Assembly (NCBI RefSeq): GCF_011089885.1
Contig: NZ_JAANBD010000023.1
Coordinates: 238,501-302,500 of the forward strand
Direction of reading: 5' to 3'
Length of the DNA: 64,000 nucleotides
Origin: Thioalkalivibrio sp. XN279
Lineage (GTDB): Bacteria; Pseudomonadota; Gammaproteobacteria; Steroidobacterales; XN24
This document shows positions 6,985 through 14,044 of the stretch, piece by piece. A model generated the notes under the pieces. It ran no database searches, was not told where the DNA came from, and worked only from the letters and a program-made list of their open reading frames with translations. The number at the start of each line of letters is the position of its first letter. The first letter of the stretch is position 1. The position numbers and the translations under genes are program-made.

Positions 6985-8568
6985 ATGAAAATCATTAGAC
7001 CCGCACTAGCCTCATCTGCTTGCGCTGTTGTGTTGCTCGCAGGATCTTTAACCAACACTGCCCTGGCAGATGGCGCCACCCGGACACTTTATGCCAGCCA
7101 GGATGTCGATGTCGGCACCCTTAGTGTGACCCACGATTCCGATCAGGTTTGCGTGAGTTATGAATTGAGCGCCGAAGCGCTTGGAGAAGGCTGGCTCATT
7201 CACGAGACCCATCTCTACGTGGGTGCCACGGAGGCTTTCCCGCTGACGCGTGAGAATAAGCGCCTCGGCGAACCGTATTATGCCAATCCAGTCCCAGGGC
7301 AGTTTCCATACGGCGACGATCAATTGGGAGGGGTTCCAGCATGGAACACTTGCATCCCGACTGACAGCCTGGGAGAAATCACCAATGACACGCTGTATGT
7401 CGCTGCCCATGCCGTGATCAGCAACGAGGTAGCTGGTCAGTCGGAGGCAGTCATCTATGGTACTCGCACCGGTGGTGGCGCAAAGGGGCTGTATGAGATC
7501 GACGCCGTCGGTGGCGTCCTGACTCTGCTCCAATCTTTCGATGGCACGATGCTCGAGAACGGCACTGGATACTCTAACGGACTGGCTTACGACCCAGACG
7601 CCAATACGCTCTACTTCACTGCACCTCCGAGTGTGAACACGACATCTTCTCCGCTCTGGTACTACGTCCTCGATACGGGGCTGTATGGCAGGGCGTGTGA
7701 GATGGATCTCCCCGGCTCGGTTGTGGGTGCCGCATGGTATGACGGCGCGTACTACTACATCGCAGAGGGCACAAACACGCTTGTCCGATTCGATGTGGAA
7801 TTGTGTGAGGGCACGACCGCCTGGGATAGCTTTGGGGAACCTGCTGATTTCACCTTTGGGGACTTCGCAATTTCCAGCGAAGGCATGCTTTACGGAAGTA
7901 CCCGCATCGCGCCGCAGTTCTTCTTCACCATCGATCTGACTACCGGTGAGTTTGCAAAGATTGACGGTGCAAACGCGTTGGATCAGCAGCTCGCGTTTGG
8001 CTCGAATGGCACGCTTTACGGCGCAAACCACGCGAGTGGAATTTTCTCTGAAATTGATGCCCTGACTGGGATCAAGACGCCGTTGTCGCTGGTTGCCGCT
8101 GGCTTCGCCGACCTGGCGAGCGGCAAGTTGTTCATTCCTGATTATGAGACTGCATGGGCGGATGGTGGCCGTTTCAATACCCGTGGCAACTGGGGCATGT
8201 GGTTCACCTACGAGCCCTGCAACACCGAGTATGAGATTACGGTTACCAGCGTCAATAGCAATGCTGGTTACAAGCATTCATTCAAGCTCGGATTTGACAT
8301 TGACGGAAACCTTGGGGGCACGGGTCAATTTATCGGTTCCACTCCAGGCTTCGAAGAGACACTCAGCGATTTCAACTACACGCTCAATGCAGATGGCGAT
8401 ATCACCTACGTCAGTTTCAAGGCGGTATATCCGAATGGATACACTTGGTATCCCGCCTTCGACCTGATCGGGGAGGACACTCTTTCGTTTAAGGAAGTGA
8501 ACACGACCGATAATGTGAACGCTGCTACCGGAACCTGGACAACGAACAAAGTGTGCTTAGCCAACTAA
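6985..8568 (+). CDS. Secreted beta-propeller-like protein, unknown function
   Basis: The 527-residue protein begins with a clear Sec signal peptide (positively charged MKIIRP, hydrophobic core to about residue 24, cleavage near ALA-DG). The mature part contains irregular blade-like repeats such as SNGLAYDPDANTLYF, FAISSEGMLYGST and LAFGSNGTLYGANH, suggesting a propeller. A Cys-flanked beta-rich C-terminal domain starts near residue 410. Base composition is visibly lower in GC, and codon use is more relaxed than in neighbouring genes, consistent with recent acquisition. A strong terminator follows, so it is probably monocistronic. Specific function not identified. Confidence 0.7.
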   Translation: MKIIRPALASSACAVVLLAGSLTNTALADGATRTLYASQDVDVGTLSVTHDSDQVCVSYELSAEALGEGWLIHETHLYVGATEAFPLTRENKRLGEPYYANPVPGQFPYGDDQLGGVPAWNTCIPTDSLGEITNDTLYVAAHAVISNEVAGQSEAVIYGTRTGGGAKGLYEIDAVGGVLTLLQSFDGTMLENGTGYSNGLAYDPDANTLYFTAPPSVNTTSSPLWYYVLDTGLYGRACEMDLPGSVVGAAWYDGAYYYIAEGTNTLVRFDVELCEGTTAWDSFGEPADFTFGDFAISSEGMLYGSTRIAPQFFFTIDLTTGEFAKIDGANALDQQLAFGSNGTLYGANHASGIFSEIDALTGIKTPLSLVAAGFADLASGKLFIPDYETAWADGGRFNTRGNWGMWFTYEPCNTEYEITVTSVNSNAGYKHSFKLGFDIDGNLGGTGQFIGSTPGFEETLSDFNYTLNADGDITYVSFKAVYPNGYTWYPAFDLIGEDTLSFKEVNTTDNVNAATGTWTTNKVCLAN

Positions 8569-8617
8569 GGCACGTGAACCTGCGATCTCGGGATTGCAGA
8601 TTATTGTCCTAGCTCAA

Positions 8618-8650
8618 GGGAGGTCGTCTTAACGGGCGGCCTCCCTTTCT
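8618..8650 (+). terminator. Rho-independent terminator after the secreted-protein gene
   Basis: GGGAGGTCGTC (8618-8628) pairs with GGGCGGCCTCCC (8634-8645) around a 5-base loop, with two G-T wobbles, followed by a T-rich tail (TTTCTTATTCTT). It lies 50 bases after the stop codon. Confidence 0.85.
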
Positions 8651-8795
8651 TATTCTTAATCCCGCTTGTCTGGGGCGGCATGACGGCGCGCTTTAACCGG
8701 GGTTCCCCGACCCAAGACCTCCAGATCGGCTATGCGCCGACACCAAGGGATTCCAATCCCTTCGCCTCCCGCAGCCTGGAAGCCGCGGCGCGCCT

Positions 8796-10511
8796 TCAAC
8801 GCCGCTCCGGCGTCACAAACCGCTTGAAGAAATCCGCCACGGATACGGTCACCAGGTCGGTCAGCTCGCCGGCGTCGAAGAACGAACCGCGACAGGAACC
8901 GCACTGCTCGAACCAGATGTGCGGTTGCCCGGGGTCGACCATGCGATGCATCGGTCCGGCGCAGCGCGGGCAGCGGTAGTTGTCGACCTGGTTCTGTTTC
9001 TTGCCCGTCTTGATGTCGCCGATGTCGAGCGCGGCAGCCGCCTCCCGGGTACGCAGCTTGCTGAGCTCGCCGTCGTCGAACCACAGGCCGTGACAGGAGA
9101 AACACCGATCGACCTCGGTGTTGTCGATCATCACCTGTTCCATGTCGGCGCGGCACTTCGGGCAGCGCATTGCGCCGGAAAAATACATGCCCGACCCGCC
9201 GGCGCCCATGCCCACGGTGTAACTCGGCGCCCGCTTGCGGCCGGCCGGTTCCGCCGGCCGGTGACGATGGAACAGGGTGATGAAGATCATCGTCACCGTG
9301 ATGGCGCCAAGCAGCAGGTAGGCTTCGACGTACGAGGTCTGCTCGGCAATCATGCCGTAGGCCTTCGAGCCGGCTGCGGCGCCTAGGTTGGCCACCGACA
9401 TGTAGATGGCGAACTGGGTGGCCGAATTCGCGCTGGAGCAAATGGCCATCGCCAGCGCGATCATGCACACCATCGTCACCGGCCCGAGCAACACCCAGGC
9501 GGCCAGCATGGTCCTGACGTAAGTCGTGTTCTCCCACAGAAACTGGGTCTGGGCGAGCAGGATGGCGTGAATCGCCACCAGCGAGACCGTCAGGATCAGC
9601 ATTCGCTTCGCACCGAAGCGATCGATCATGGGACCCAGCGCCAGGGCCACGGCGGCACCCGCCAGCCCCATCACCGCAACAAGCTGCGACCATTCCGGCG
9701 TCGTAAAGCCGAACAGGTTGATGGCCGCGATCGGCATCAGGGCATGGCCGTAGCCGCTGATGAAACCGTCGAAAAGCATGATCGCCATCAGGACCAGGCT
9801 GACCCGGGACCACAGCACCGCGTTCAGCCCCTTGAATACGTCCGCGAACGAAGCGGCCGCACGCCGCTCGGACATCGCCGCGCCGGCGCTCCACGGCAGG
9901 CGGCGCTCACCGCGATGCTCCACGGTCATCATGAAGCCGAGCAAAATAACGGCCTGCACGGCGGCCGCGACAAGCGCGGTCACGCCCATGCCGAACGTGA
10001 CCAGCATCATTCCGCTGACAGCCGACGTCACTGCCCAGCCGATGGCCTTGCCGAACACCATGAAGCCGTTCAGGCGGCCCTGTTCATCGACCGGCGTGAC
10101 CTCGATCGCCATGCCGTCGACGGCGACATCCTGCGTGGCCGCGAACACGTTGATGAGGAGACCGAGCACCGTCAGCAGGCCGACCTGTTCGACCGGGTTG
10201 TCGACGAAGATGAGACCGAAAAACGACAGCGTCATGCCGAGCTGTGCGCCCAGCACCCAGGGCCGCCGCCGGCCCATCGGCAGGAACTGGTAGCGGTCCA
10301 TCAGCGGCCCGGACAACAGCTTGAAGGCCCAGGGCAGGATGATGACGGCCAGGAAGGAGGCGATCTGGCCCGCCCCGACCCCCTGGCTGGCCAGCCACGC
10401 CGGCACGGCGATGTTCATCAGCCCGTAGGGAATGCCCTGTGCAAAATACATGGACGAGCCCGCCGCATAGCGCATGCGCGAGCTCTCCGCGAGAACCCAG
10501 TTGATTGTCAT
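8796..10511 (-). CDS. MFS transporter fused to two zf-TFIIB zinc ribbons
   Basis: The chosen ATG at 10511 has AGGAC upstream; longer in-frame starts give a non-membrane extension. Residues 1 to about 435 form a 12-helix major facilitator of the AmpG/acetyl-CoA-transporter-like type, with the conserved MDRYQFLPMGRRRPW loop after the second helix. The C-terminus is unusual. Residues 448-486 (CPKC ... CFSC, ending DDGEL) and 512-553 (CPRC ... CGSC, ending DAGEL) are two zf-TFIIB zinc-ribbon domains, normally seen as small soluble proteins. The zinc ribbons would face the cytoplasm and may act in sensing or partner recruitment. The substrate is unknown. The frame is continuous through the junction. 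Confidence 0.8.
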   Translation of the reverse strand: MTINWVLAESSRMRYAAGSSMYFAQGIPYGLMNIAVPAWLASQGVGAGQIASFLAVIILPWAFKLLSGPLMDRYQFLPMGRRRPWVLGAQLGMTLSFFGLIFVDNPVEQVGLLTVLGLLINVFAATQDVAVDGMAIEVTPVDEQGRLNGFMVFGKAIGWAVTSAVSGMMLVTFGMGVTALVAAAVQAVILLGFMMTVEHRGERRLPWSAGAAMSERRAAASFADVFKGLNAVLWSRVSLVLMAIMLFDGFISGYGHALMPIAAINLFGFTTPEWSQLVAVMGLAGAAVALALGPMIDRFGAKRMLILTVSLVAIHAILLAQTQFLWENTTYVRTMLAAWVLLGPVTMVCMIALAMAICSSANSATQFAIYMSVANLGAAAGSKAYGMIAEQTSYVEAYLLLGAITVTMIFITLFHRHRPAEPAGRKRAPSYTVGMGAGGSGMYFSGAMRCPKCRADMEQVMIDNTEVDRCFSCHGLWFDDGELSKLRTREAAAALDIGDIKTGKKQNQVDNYRCPRCAGPMHRMVDPGQPHIWFEQCGSCRGSFFDAGELTDLVTVSVADFFKRFVTPERR

Positions 10512-10681
10512 TGTTGTTGTCCTGAGCGAGGCGAGCGGGGATGTTACCGCGGCTGTTGCAGCACTGCACCAGGGGGTCGACGCTTCGGCCGAAGTGTCCC
10601 AGCTGCGACAGCTCAAATACGCTGTATTTCGCAGATTTATCGGCTCTACCAACCCGGCAGCCTGTGAGCCACGCTGCGGAA

Positions 10682-10939
10682 ATGCCTGAGATCAGCCGCT
10701 TCTTCGGGATCGTGATTGCGATTTACTATCGCGATCATGCGCCGCCACATTTCCATGCGCTGTACAGCGAGTATGAGGCGATCGTCATTATCGAGAGCGG
10801 ATTCGTAACCGGGAATCTGCCGAGGCGGGTCCGCGCGCTGGTGGAAGAGTGGCGCGTGCTGCGGAAAGCTGAGCTAATATCGGCGTGGGATCGTGCGCAG
10901 GCGGGTCAGCGTCTTACGCGGATTGCGCCGCTGGAGTAA
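10682..10939 (+). CDS. DUF4160 protein
   Basis: Starting at the ATG at 10682, the product is 85 residues. MPEISRFFGIVIAIYYRDH followed by PPHFHALY is the hallmark N-terminus of DUF4160, a small domain usually encoded next to DUF2442. A DUF2442 gene starts 5 bases downstream. DUF4160/DUF2442 pairs are often discussed as toxin-antitoxin-like, but the biochemical role is not known to me. Upstream sequence back to the divergent transporter gene would have to contain the shared promoter region. Confidence 0.8.
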   Translation: MPEISRFFGIVIAIYYRDHAPPHFHALYSEYEAIVIIESGFVTGNLPRRVRALVEEWRVLRKAELISAWDRAQAGQRLTRIAPLE

Positions 10940-10943
10940 CGAT

Positions 10944-11189
10944 ATGCTGACGAGAATCATTGCAGCCAGGTATCTCGGCGGCCATACGGTCTGGCTTCGG
11001 TTCAACGACGGGCTCGAAGGCCCCGTCGACCTGTCGGCAGAACTCATTGGCGAGGTGTTCGAGCCTTTACGCGACGAGGCGTATTTCGCTCGGGTCGAGC
11101 TCCATCAGGAACTGCATACGCTGGTTTGGCCCAACGGTGCCGATTTCGCCCCCGAGTTCCTGCGCGAAAAGCTGCTGGTTGCCGCCTGA
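10944..11189 (+). CDS. DUF2442 protein
   Basis: The product is 81 residues from the ATG at 10944, five bases after the DUF4160 stop. The pattern ARYLGGHTVWLRFNDG, then DLSAEL, then VWPNGADFAPEFL, is characteristic of DUF2442. It likely acts with the DUF4160 protein; function undetermined. Tight spacing argues for one transcript with its neighbours on both sides. Confidence 0.85.
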   Translation: MLTRIIAARYLGGHTVWLRFNDGLEGPVDLSAELIGEVFEPLRDEAYFARVELHQELHTLVWPNGADFAPEFLREKLLVAA

Positions 11190-11218
11190 GCAGGGCTGAC
11201 AAGCTTCGGAGGCCTGGG

Positions 11219-11518
11219 ATGAGTTCTTCAGCAGAGCAGGTTGAAACGCCGCGCGCCGTGTCCGTCAGCAGCTCCGAGGACGAGCTGACGGTGCAATTCA
11301 CTGACGGCCGGAGTATTTCTGTTCCGTTGTCCTGGTACCCAAGGCTGGAGCACGCGACGCGGGAAGAGCGGCAGGAATGGGAGCTCATCGGGGACGGAAC
11401 CGGTATCCACTGGCCCGCCGTCGACGAGGACATCAGCGTCGTGTCACTACTGCGTGGCCTGCCGTCCAACGAGTCCCAGGCGTCCCTCCGCCGGTGGCTC
11501 GCGGGTCGCAGTCGCTGA
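11219..11518 (+). CDS. Second DUF2442 protein
   Basis: The ATG at 11219 gives 99 residues. VSVSSSEDELTVQFTDGRS, SVPLSWYPRL and GTGIHWPAVDEDISV match the subgroup of DUF2442 whose conserved Trp-Tyr-Pro and IHWP motifs differ from the shorter 10944 protein. It is therefore a paralogue rather than a duplicate. It follows by 29 bases in the same direction and completes a three-gene unit. Confidence 0.8.
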   Translation: MSSSAEQVETPRAVSVSSSEDELTVQFTDGRSISVPLSWYPRLEHATREERQEWELIGDGTGIHWPAVDEDISVVSLLRGLPSNESQASLRRWLAGRSR

Positions 11519-11541
11519 CCCGCAAGAAGTGACAGCCGACA

Positions 11542-11629
11542 GGCTCACCCCCTGAGCCCGCCACCCCCGATACTGGCCCCGTCACCCGGACGTGACGGGC
11601 CTTGCGCCGGGGCCATGGATGGCCTGCCA
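11542..11629 (+). repeat. Dispersed palindromic repeat, copy 2
   Basis: GGCTCACCCCCTGAGCC (11542-11558), GATACTGG (11569-11576), CCGTCACC and GGGGCCATGGATGGCC occur in the same order and spacing as at 4729-4815; by eye, about three quarters of bases agree. The remaining sequence to 11756 shows no gene. Confidence 0.6.
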
Positions 11630-11756
11630 GCGCGAGAATCGCCGCACTAGAGCCCGAATTGCGGCCTGTTCAGCTTCGCCTGCTGCTGCAAGCATGGCCA
11701 GTAGCTAAGCCCCCCTTTATGCATGGCACGCGAGGTCGGGGTGGTGCTTCCATTCA

Positions 11757-11785
11757 TTGCCGCAAGTTAGCAAATTCGCTAATAT
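11757..11785 (+). promoter_or_regulatory. Promoter with overlapping palindromic operator for the toxin-antitoxin remnant
   Basis: TTGCCG (11757-11762) and TAATAT (11780-11785) are separated by 17 bases. TTAGCAAATTCGCTAA (11767-11782), a 16-base near-palindrome with one mismatched pair, fills the spacer and overlaps the -10 box, the expected site for autorepression by the Xre protein encoded downstream. The ATG of the toxin remnant is at 11790, so the transcript would be nearly leaderless. Confidence 0.6.
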
Positions 11786-11789
11786 TCGC

Positions 11790-11850
11790 ATGGTCTTCGA
11801 GATCGAGTATTTCCATCCGAAGGTCCTGGCCACGATCGAGGGTTGCCTGA
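11790..11850 (+). pseudogene. N-terminal remnant of a HigB/Gp49-like toxin
   Basis: The frame opens MVFEIEYFHPKVLATIE, the usual first strand and helix of phage Gp49-like (HigB/RelE-fold) toxins. It then runs directly into the antitoxin region. A full toxin is about 100-115 residues, so roughly 80-90 codons have been lost. The promoter and operator remain in place, leaving the antitoxin expressed without its toxin. Confidence 0.55.
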
Positions 11851-12153
11851 GTGAAGCACCAACCCGTGAAGCACGACCACAAGGCGTTCATCGAGCGCGC
11901 CCGCAAGCGGAAGGGTTTCTCCGAGAACTACGACAACCTCGAGATCGAGTACCAGGTCGCAGACCAGCTGCTCAAGGCCCGGGCGCGTGCTGGCCTTACC
12001 CAGGACGCGGTGGCAGAACTCATGGGTACCACCAAGAGCGCAATCTCCCGCCTCGAGGCCGCCGGCAAGCACGCGCCATCGCTGAGCACGCTCAAGCGGT
12101 ACGCGCATGCGGTTGGCTGCAAGCTCGAAGTCAGGCTTGTGCCTGAAAAATGA
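11851..12153 (+). CDS. Xre-family helix-turn-helix antitoxin (HigA-like)
   Basis: The product is 100 residues from GTG 11851 (a second GTG at 11866 would give 95). QLLKARARAGLTQDAVAELMGTT with ISRLEAAGKHAPSLSTLKRYA is a standard HTH_3 domain, and the C-terminal GCKLEVRLVPE strand is typical of HigA partners of Gp49-like toxins. With the toxin reduced to a remnant it is probably an orphan repressor binding 11767-11782. Its stop overlaps the start of the HEPN remnant (ATGA 12150-12153), so the two were once translated in series. Confidence 0.8.
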   Translation: MKHQPVKHDHKAFIERARKRKGFSENYDNLEIEYQVADQLLKARARAGLTQDAVAELMGTTKSAISRLEAAGKHAPSLSTLKRYAHAVGCKLEVRLVPEK

Positions 12154-12271
12154 CGGACGTGAACCTCGTACTCGACCACGACACGCTCAAGGCCCGCCAA
12201 CGCGAGCTGCGCCACGCCTTCCCCGAGTCCCTCGGCCTGCGCGTGCACCGCGCGCTGAGCTGGCTGCACCG
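12150..12271 (+). pseudogene. 5' remnant of a second HEPN gene
   Basis: Positions 12186-12271 match 5238-5323 of the intact HEPN gene with about nine identical bases in ten (LKARQRELRHAFPESLGLRV, then HRALSWL). Homology ends at 12271, after which unrelated sequence leads to the MazF-type pair. The matching 3' end reappears at 12951-13009. The catalytic R-x4-H region is missing. Confidence 0.85.
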
Positions 12272-12320
12272 AGGTGGATACCGACCTCATTGCGCAGGCC
12301 CGATGGGTATGATAAATCGT

Positions 12321-12337
12321 CACACCATGGAGGTGTG
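12321..12337 (+). promoter_or_regulatory. Palindrome spanning the ribosome-binding site of the antitoxin gene
   Basis: CACACC-ATGGA-GGTGTG is a perfect 6-base inverted repeat, and GGAGG (12329-12333) within it is the Shine-Dalgarno for the ATG at 12340. It may be an operator for the antitoxin or an RNA hairpin limiting translation. Confidence 0.45.
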
Positions 12338-12339
12338 GC

Positions 12340-12582
12340 ATGAGTAGTGTGAAAGTGGCGATCACCATCGAGAGCGAAACCCTGAAGCGGGTGGACGCCC
12401 TGGTGGCCAAAAAAGTGTTTCCTAACCGGAGCCGCGCGGTGCAGGCCGCGGTGGCGGAAAAGCTTGACCGTATGGAACGCACTCGCCTTGCCACCGAATG
12501 CGCCAAGCTCGACCCCGCATTCGAGCAGGCGCTCGCCGAGGAGGGGCTGGGAGAGGAGCTGGAATCTTGGCCCGCATATTAA
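12340..12582 (+). CDS. Ribbon-helix-helix antitoxin (MazE-type)
   Basis: The 80-residue protein begins with the RHH strand [18 protein letters not shown], followed by two helices ([17 protein letters not shown]) and a flexible acidic C-terminal tail (ELESWPAY) of the kind that wraps a MazF toxin. It is followed by a MazF-like gene that overlaps its last codons. GGAGG lies 6 bases upstream of the ATG inside a palindrome. The pair sits exactly between two halves of a broken HEPN gene. Confidence 0.85.
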   Translation: MSSVKVAITIESETLKRVDALVAKKVFPNRSRAVQAAVAEKLDRMERTRLATECAKLDPAFEQALAEEGLGEELESWPAY

Positions 12583-12905
12583 GGGGCGACATCCGTTGGG
12601 CCGACTTGAACCCGGTGAGAGGACGAGAACAAGTGGGTTCCAGGCCGGTACTGGTTCTGAGCCACGATGTTTTCAACGATCGCTCGGGAACCGTCATTGC
12701 CGTGGCCCTGGCCCGCCAGGAACAGAAAGCCGGGTTCCCCCTCACGCTTGAACTGGACGGCCGCAGTTTGCCGAAGCGCTCATGGGTCAAGATCAGCCAG
12801 GTCCGCACGTTATCGGTGGAGCGAATCGGCAAGAAGATCGGCCGCGCTGCTCCGGAAGATGTATCGAAGGTGGTCGAGGGCCTGAACGAGATCATCGGGC
12901 CCTGA
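12567..12905 (+). CDS. MazF/PemK-family endoribonuclease toxin
   Basis: The likely start is TTG 12567, preceded by GAGGAG, giving 112 residues and a 16-base overlap with the antitoxin gene. Family signature [20 protein letters not shown] leads to the conserved RPVLVLSHD strand, then the loop and [30 protein letters not shown] is the conserved second half. MazF toxins cleave mRNA at short sequences, and the Arg and the KISQVRTLS Ser/Thr region belong to the active site. All landmarks are present, so the toxin looks functional. Confidence 0.88.
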   Translation: MARILRGDIRWADLNPVRGREQVGSRPVLVLSHDVFNDRSGTVIAVALARQEQKAGFPLTLELDGRSLPKRSWVKISQVRTLSVERIGKKIGRAAPEDVSKVVEGLNEIIGP

Positions 12906-12950
12906 CGATGCCCGCAGCTGCTTCGGCCAGCATGCGGCCGGGGTTCCCGC

Positions 12951-13009
12951 CTGATTATGGAGGGCGCACAGGCGGTGTCGGGAGATGCTTGTTATCCGGT
13001 GGTTGAATG
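12951..13009 (+). pseudogene. 3' remnant of the second HEPN gene
   Basis: Positions 12951-13009 align with the last 59 bases of the intact HEPN gene (5815-5873), including TGTTATCCGGTGGTTGA and the stop. With the 12150-12271 remnant it brackets the MazF-type pair, so about 490 bases of the original gene have been replaced. Confidence 0.8.
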
Positions 13010-13346
13010 AGGCGCCGTAAGTCCGCTCTGAACGACCTGTTCGATGTCGCCGCCCTGTTGCCATGGTGGGCGTCGCTCGGCCTCGCCGTCGCCTCATGGG
13101 TATTTCTAAGCTGGTACGCCGGTCGAGAGATCGTGACCGATCCCTCCGTGCCGTTTGACGCGGCACCTCAAATCTTATGGCGTGGCTTCGCCCAGGTCGG
13201 CCAGTTCGTCCTCCCGGTGGTGTTGCTGCTCGGCACGGGAGCGAACCTGCTGAAGCGGTTCCGGGCCGGGAAAATGCTCGACCGACTCGGAGGTGCCAGT
13301 CCAGTGTAAGCATTGGCGTGCACGAGATGTCGGCGTGGCGGCGCTA
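13007..13346 (+). pseudogene. Broken Mrr-type restriction endonuclease with membrane anchor
   Basis: The ATG at 13007 opens 100 codons (to 13309). They resemble the N-terminal membrane anchor of a gammaproteobacterial Mrr-like endonuclease family: basic MRRRKSAL, a transmembrane segment LLPWWASLGLAVASWVFLSW, a periplasmic loop, and a second segment VGQFVLPVVLLLGTGANLL. At about 13293 a shifted frame reads VPVQCKHWRARDVGVAAL, matching the QxK core of the Mrr catalytic domain (QCKxW). The sequence between anchor and core, and most of what follows, is missing. A deletion with frameshift has therefore killed the nuclease, though a 100-residue membrane stub could still be made. Confidence 0.65.
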
Positions 13347-13806
13347 ATGCGGGCAGGGCGTTCTGGGGCTGCTACAGGTATCCGGTGTGCAAGGGGACGC
13401 GGGCGATCTTGTAAGGCGCGTCTCCGCGGAGACGCCGAAGCAGAACACCCATCGAGTGCGAGCCGGTGGCTGGCGGGACGCGAGCCTAGATCAGCCGCAC
13501 ACCAGGACGGCAAGGACCACCGCCAGCAGCATCGCCACCAGGGCCATCCCGCTGCTGCGCACCATGGGCATCGTGCTCATGAGGGTGCGTCGAGCTGGTT
13601 GTTCGTCGTTATACCGCCGGTGGCGTGGTGAGAAGATTTCCATGGGCTTAATGTGCGCCTGGCCGAGGACCGCGTCTGTCTGCCAACGTACGCATGCCCT
13701 GGTCCGGCGGTCGCAACAATACTGTGTGCGCCGTCGAACAGACGTCGCCGCCAGCCCGGCCTAGCTTGGCAAGACGGCGGTGCGGAGCAACCAATCGGGA
13801 GCAACT
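13347..13806. other. Intergenic stretch without a confident gene
   Basis: About 460 bases between the Mrr remnant and the next gene. No frame shows family resemblance. The only hint of coding is a tiny minus-strand frame at 13491-13580, listed separately. Decay of the restriction locus is the simplest explanation. Confidence 0.5.
13491..13580 (-). CDS. Possible 29-residue hydrophobic peptide
   Basis: The ATG at 13580 opens MSTMPMVRSSGMALVAMLL, continuing with a Val/Leu-rich stretch that ends in Cys-Gly, which would form one membrane helix. No convincing ribosome-binding site is seen. In GC-rich DNA such frames can arise by chance, so this is a low-confidence entry. Confidence 0.2.
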   Translation of the reverse strand: MSTMPMVRSSGMALVAMLLAVVLAVLVCG

Positions 13807-14007
13807 ATGAACAGACTGATTTCCATGATTCTTGGTGCGTTGGCGCTGCTGGCCACCGGCATCGCCTGGGCCCAGACGGGGCACATGATGGACGATGGCG
13901 GCCACGGCATGGGCTGGTTCGGCGGCTACGGCTTCTGGGGCGCGGTGTTGCTTGGCGCGCTGGTGGTCGCAGTGGTGTTCTTGCTCATGGATCGAAGGAA
14001 AAAGTAA
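13807..14007 (+). CDS. Small Met/His/Gly-rich membrane protein (66 aa)
   Basis: The start at 13807 gives a cleavable-looking signal (MNRLISMILGALALLATGIAWA), then a short periplasmic stretch rich in Met, His, Asp and Gly (GHMMDDGGHGMGWFGGYGFW). A transmembrane helix (about 43-61) and a basic end DRRKK follow. This layout is common in small envelope proteins encoded near copper or metal-resistance genes, and the Met/His cluster suggests metal contact, but no metal operon is present here. Confidence 0.65.
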   Translation: MNRLISMILGALALLATGIAWAQTGHMMDDGGHGMGWFGGYGFWGAVLLGALVVAVVFLLMDRRKK

Positions 14008-14044
14008 CTGCACTCCGGCACGAAGGGGCCCGCGCGCCGCATCT

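Noticed and set aside
9567..10667. A 366-codon plus-strand frame opposite the MFS transporter
   Set aside because: His/Asp/Arg/Gln-rich with no hydrophobic core, whereas the opposite strand encodes a clear transporter.
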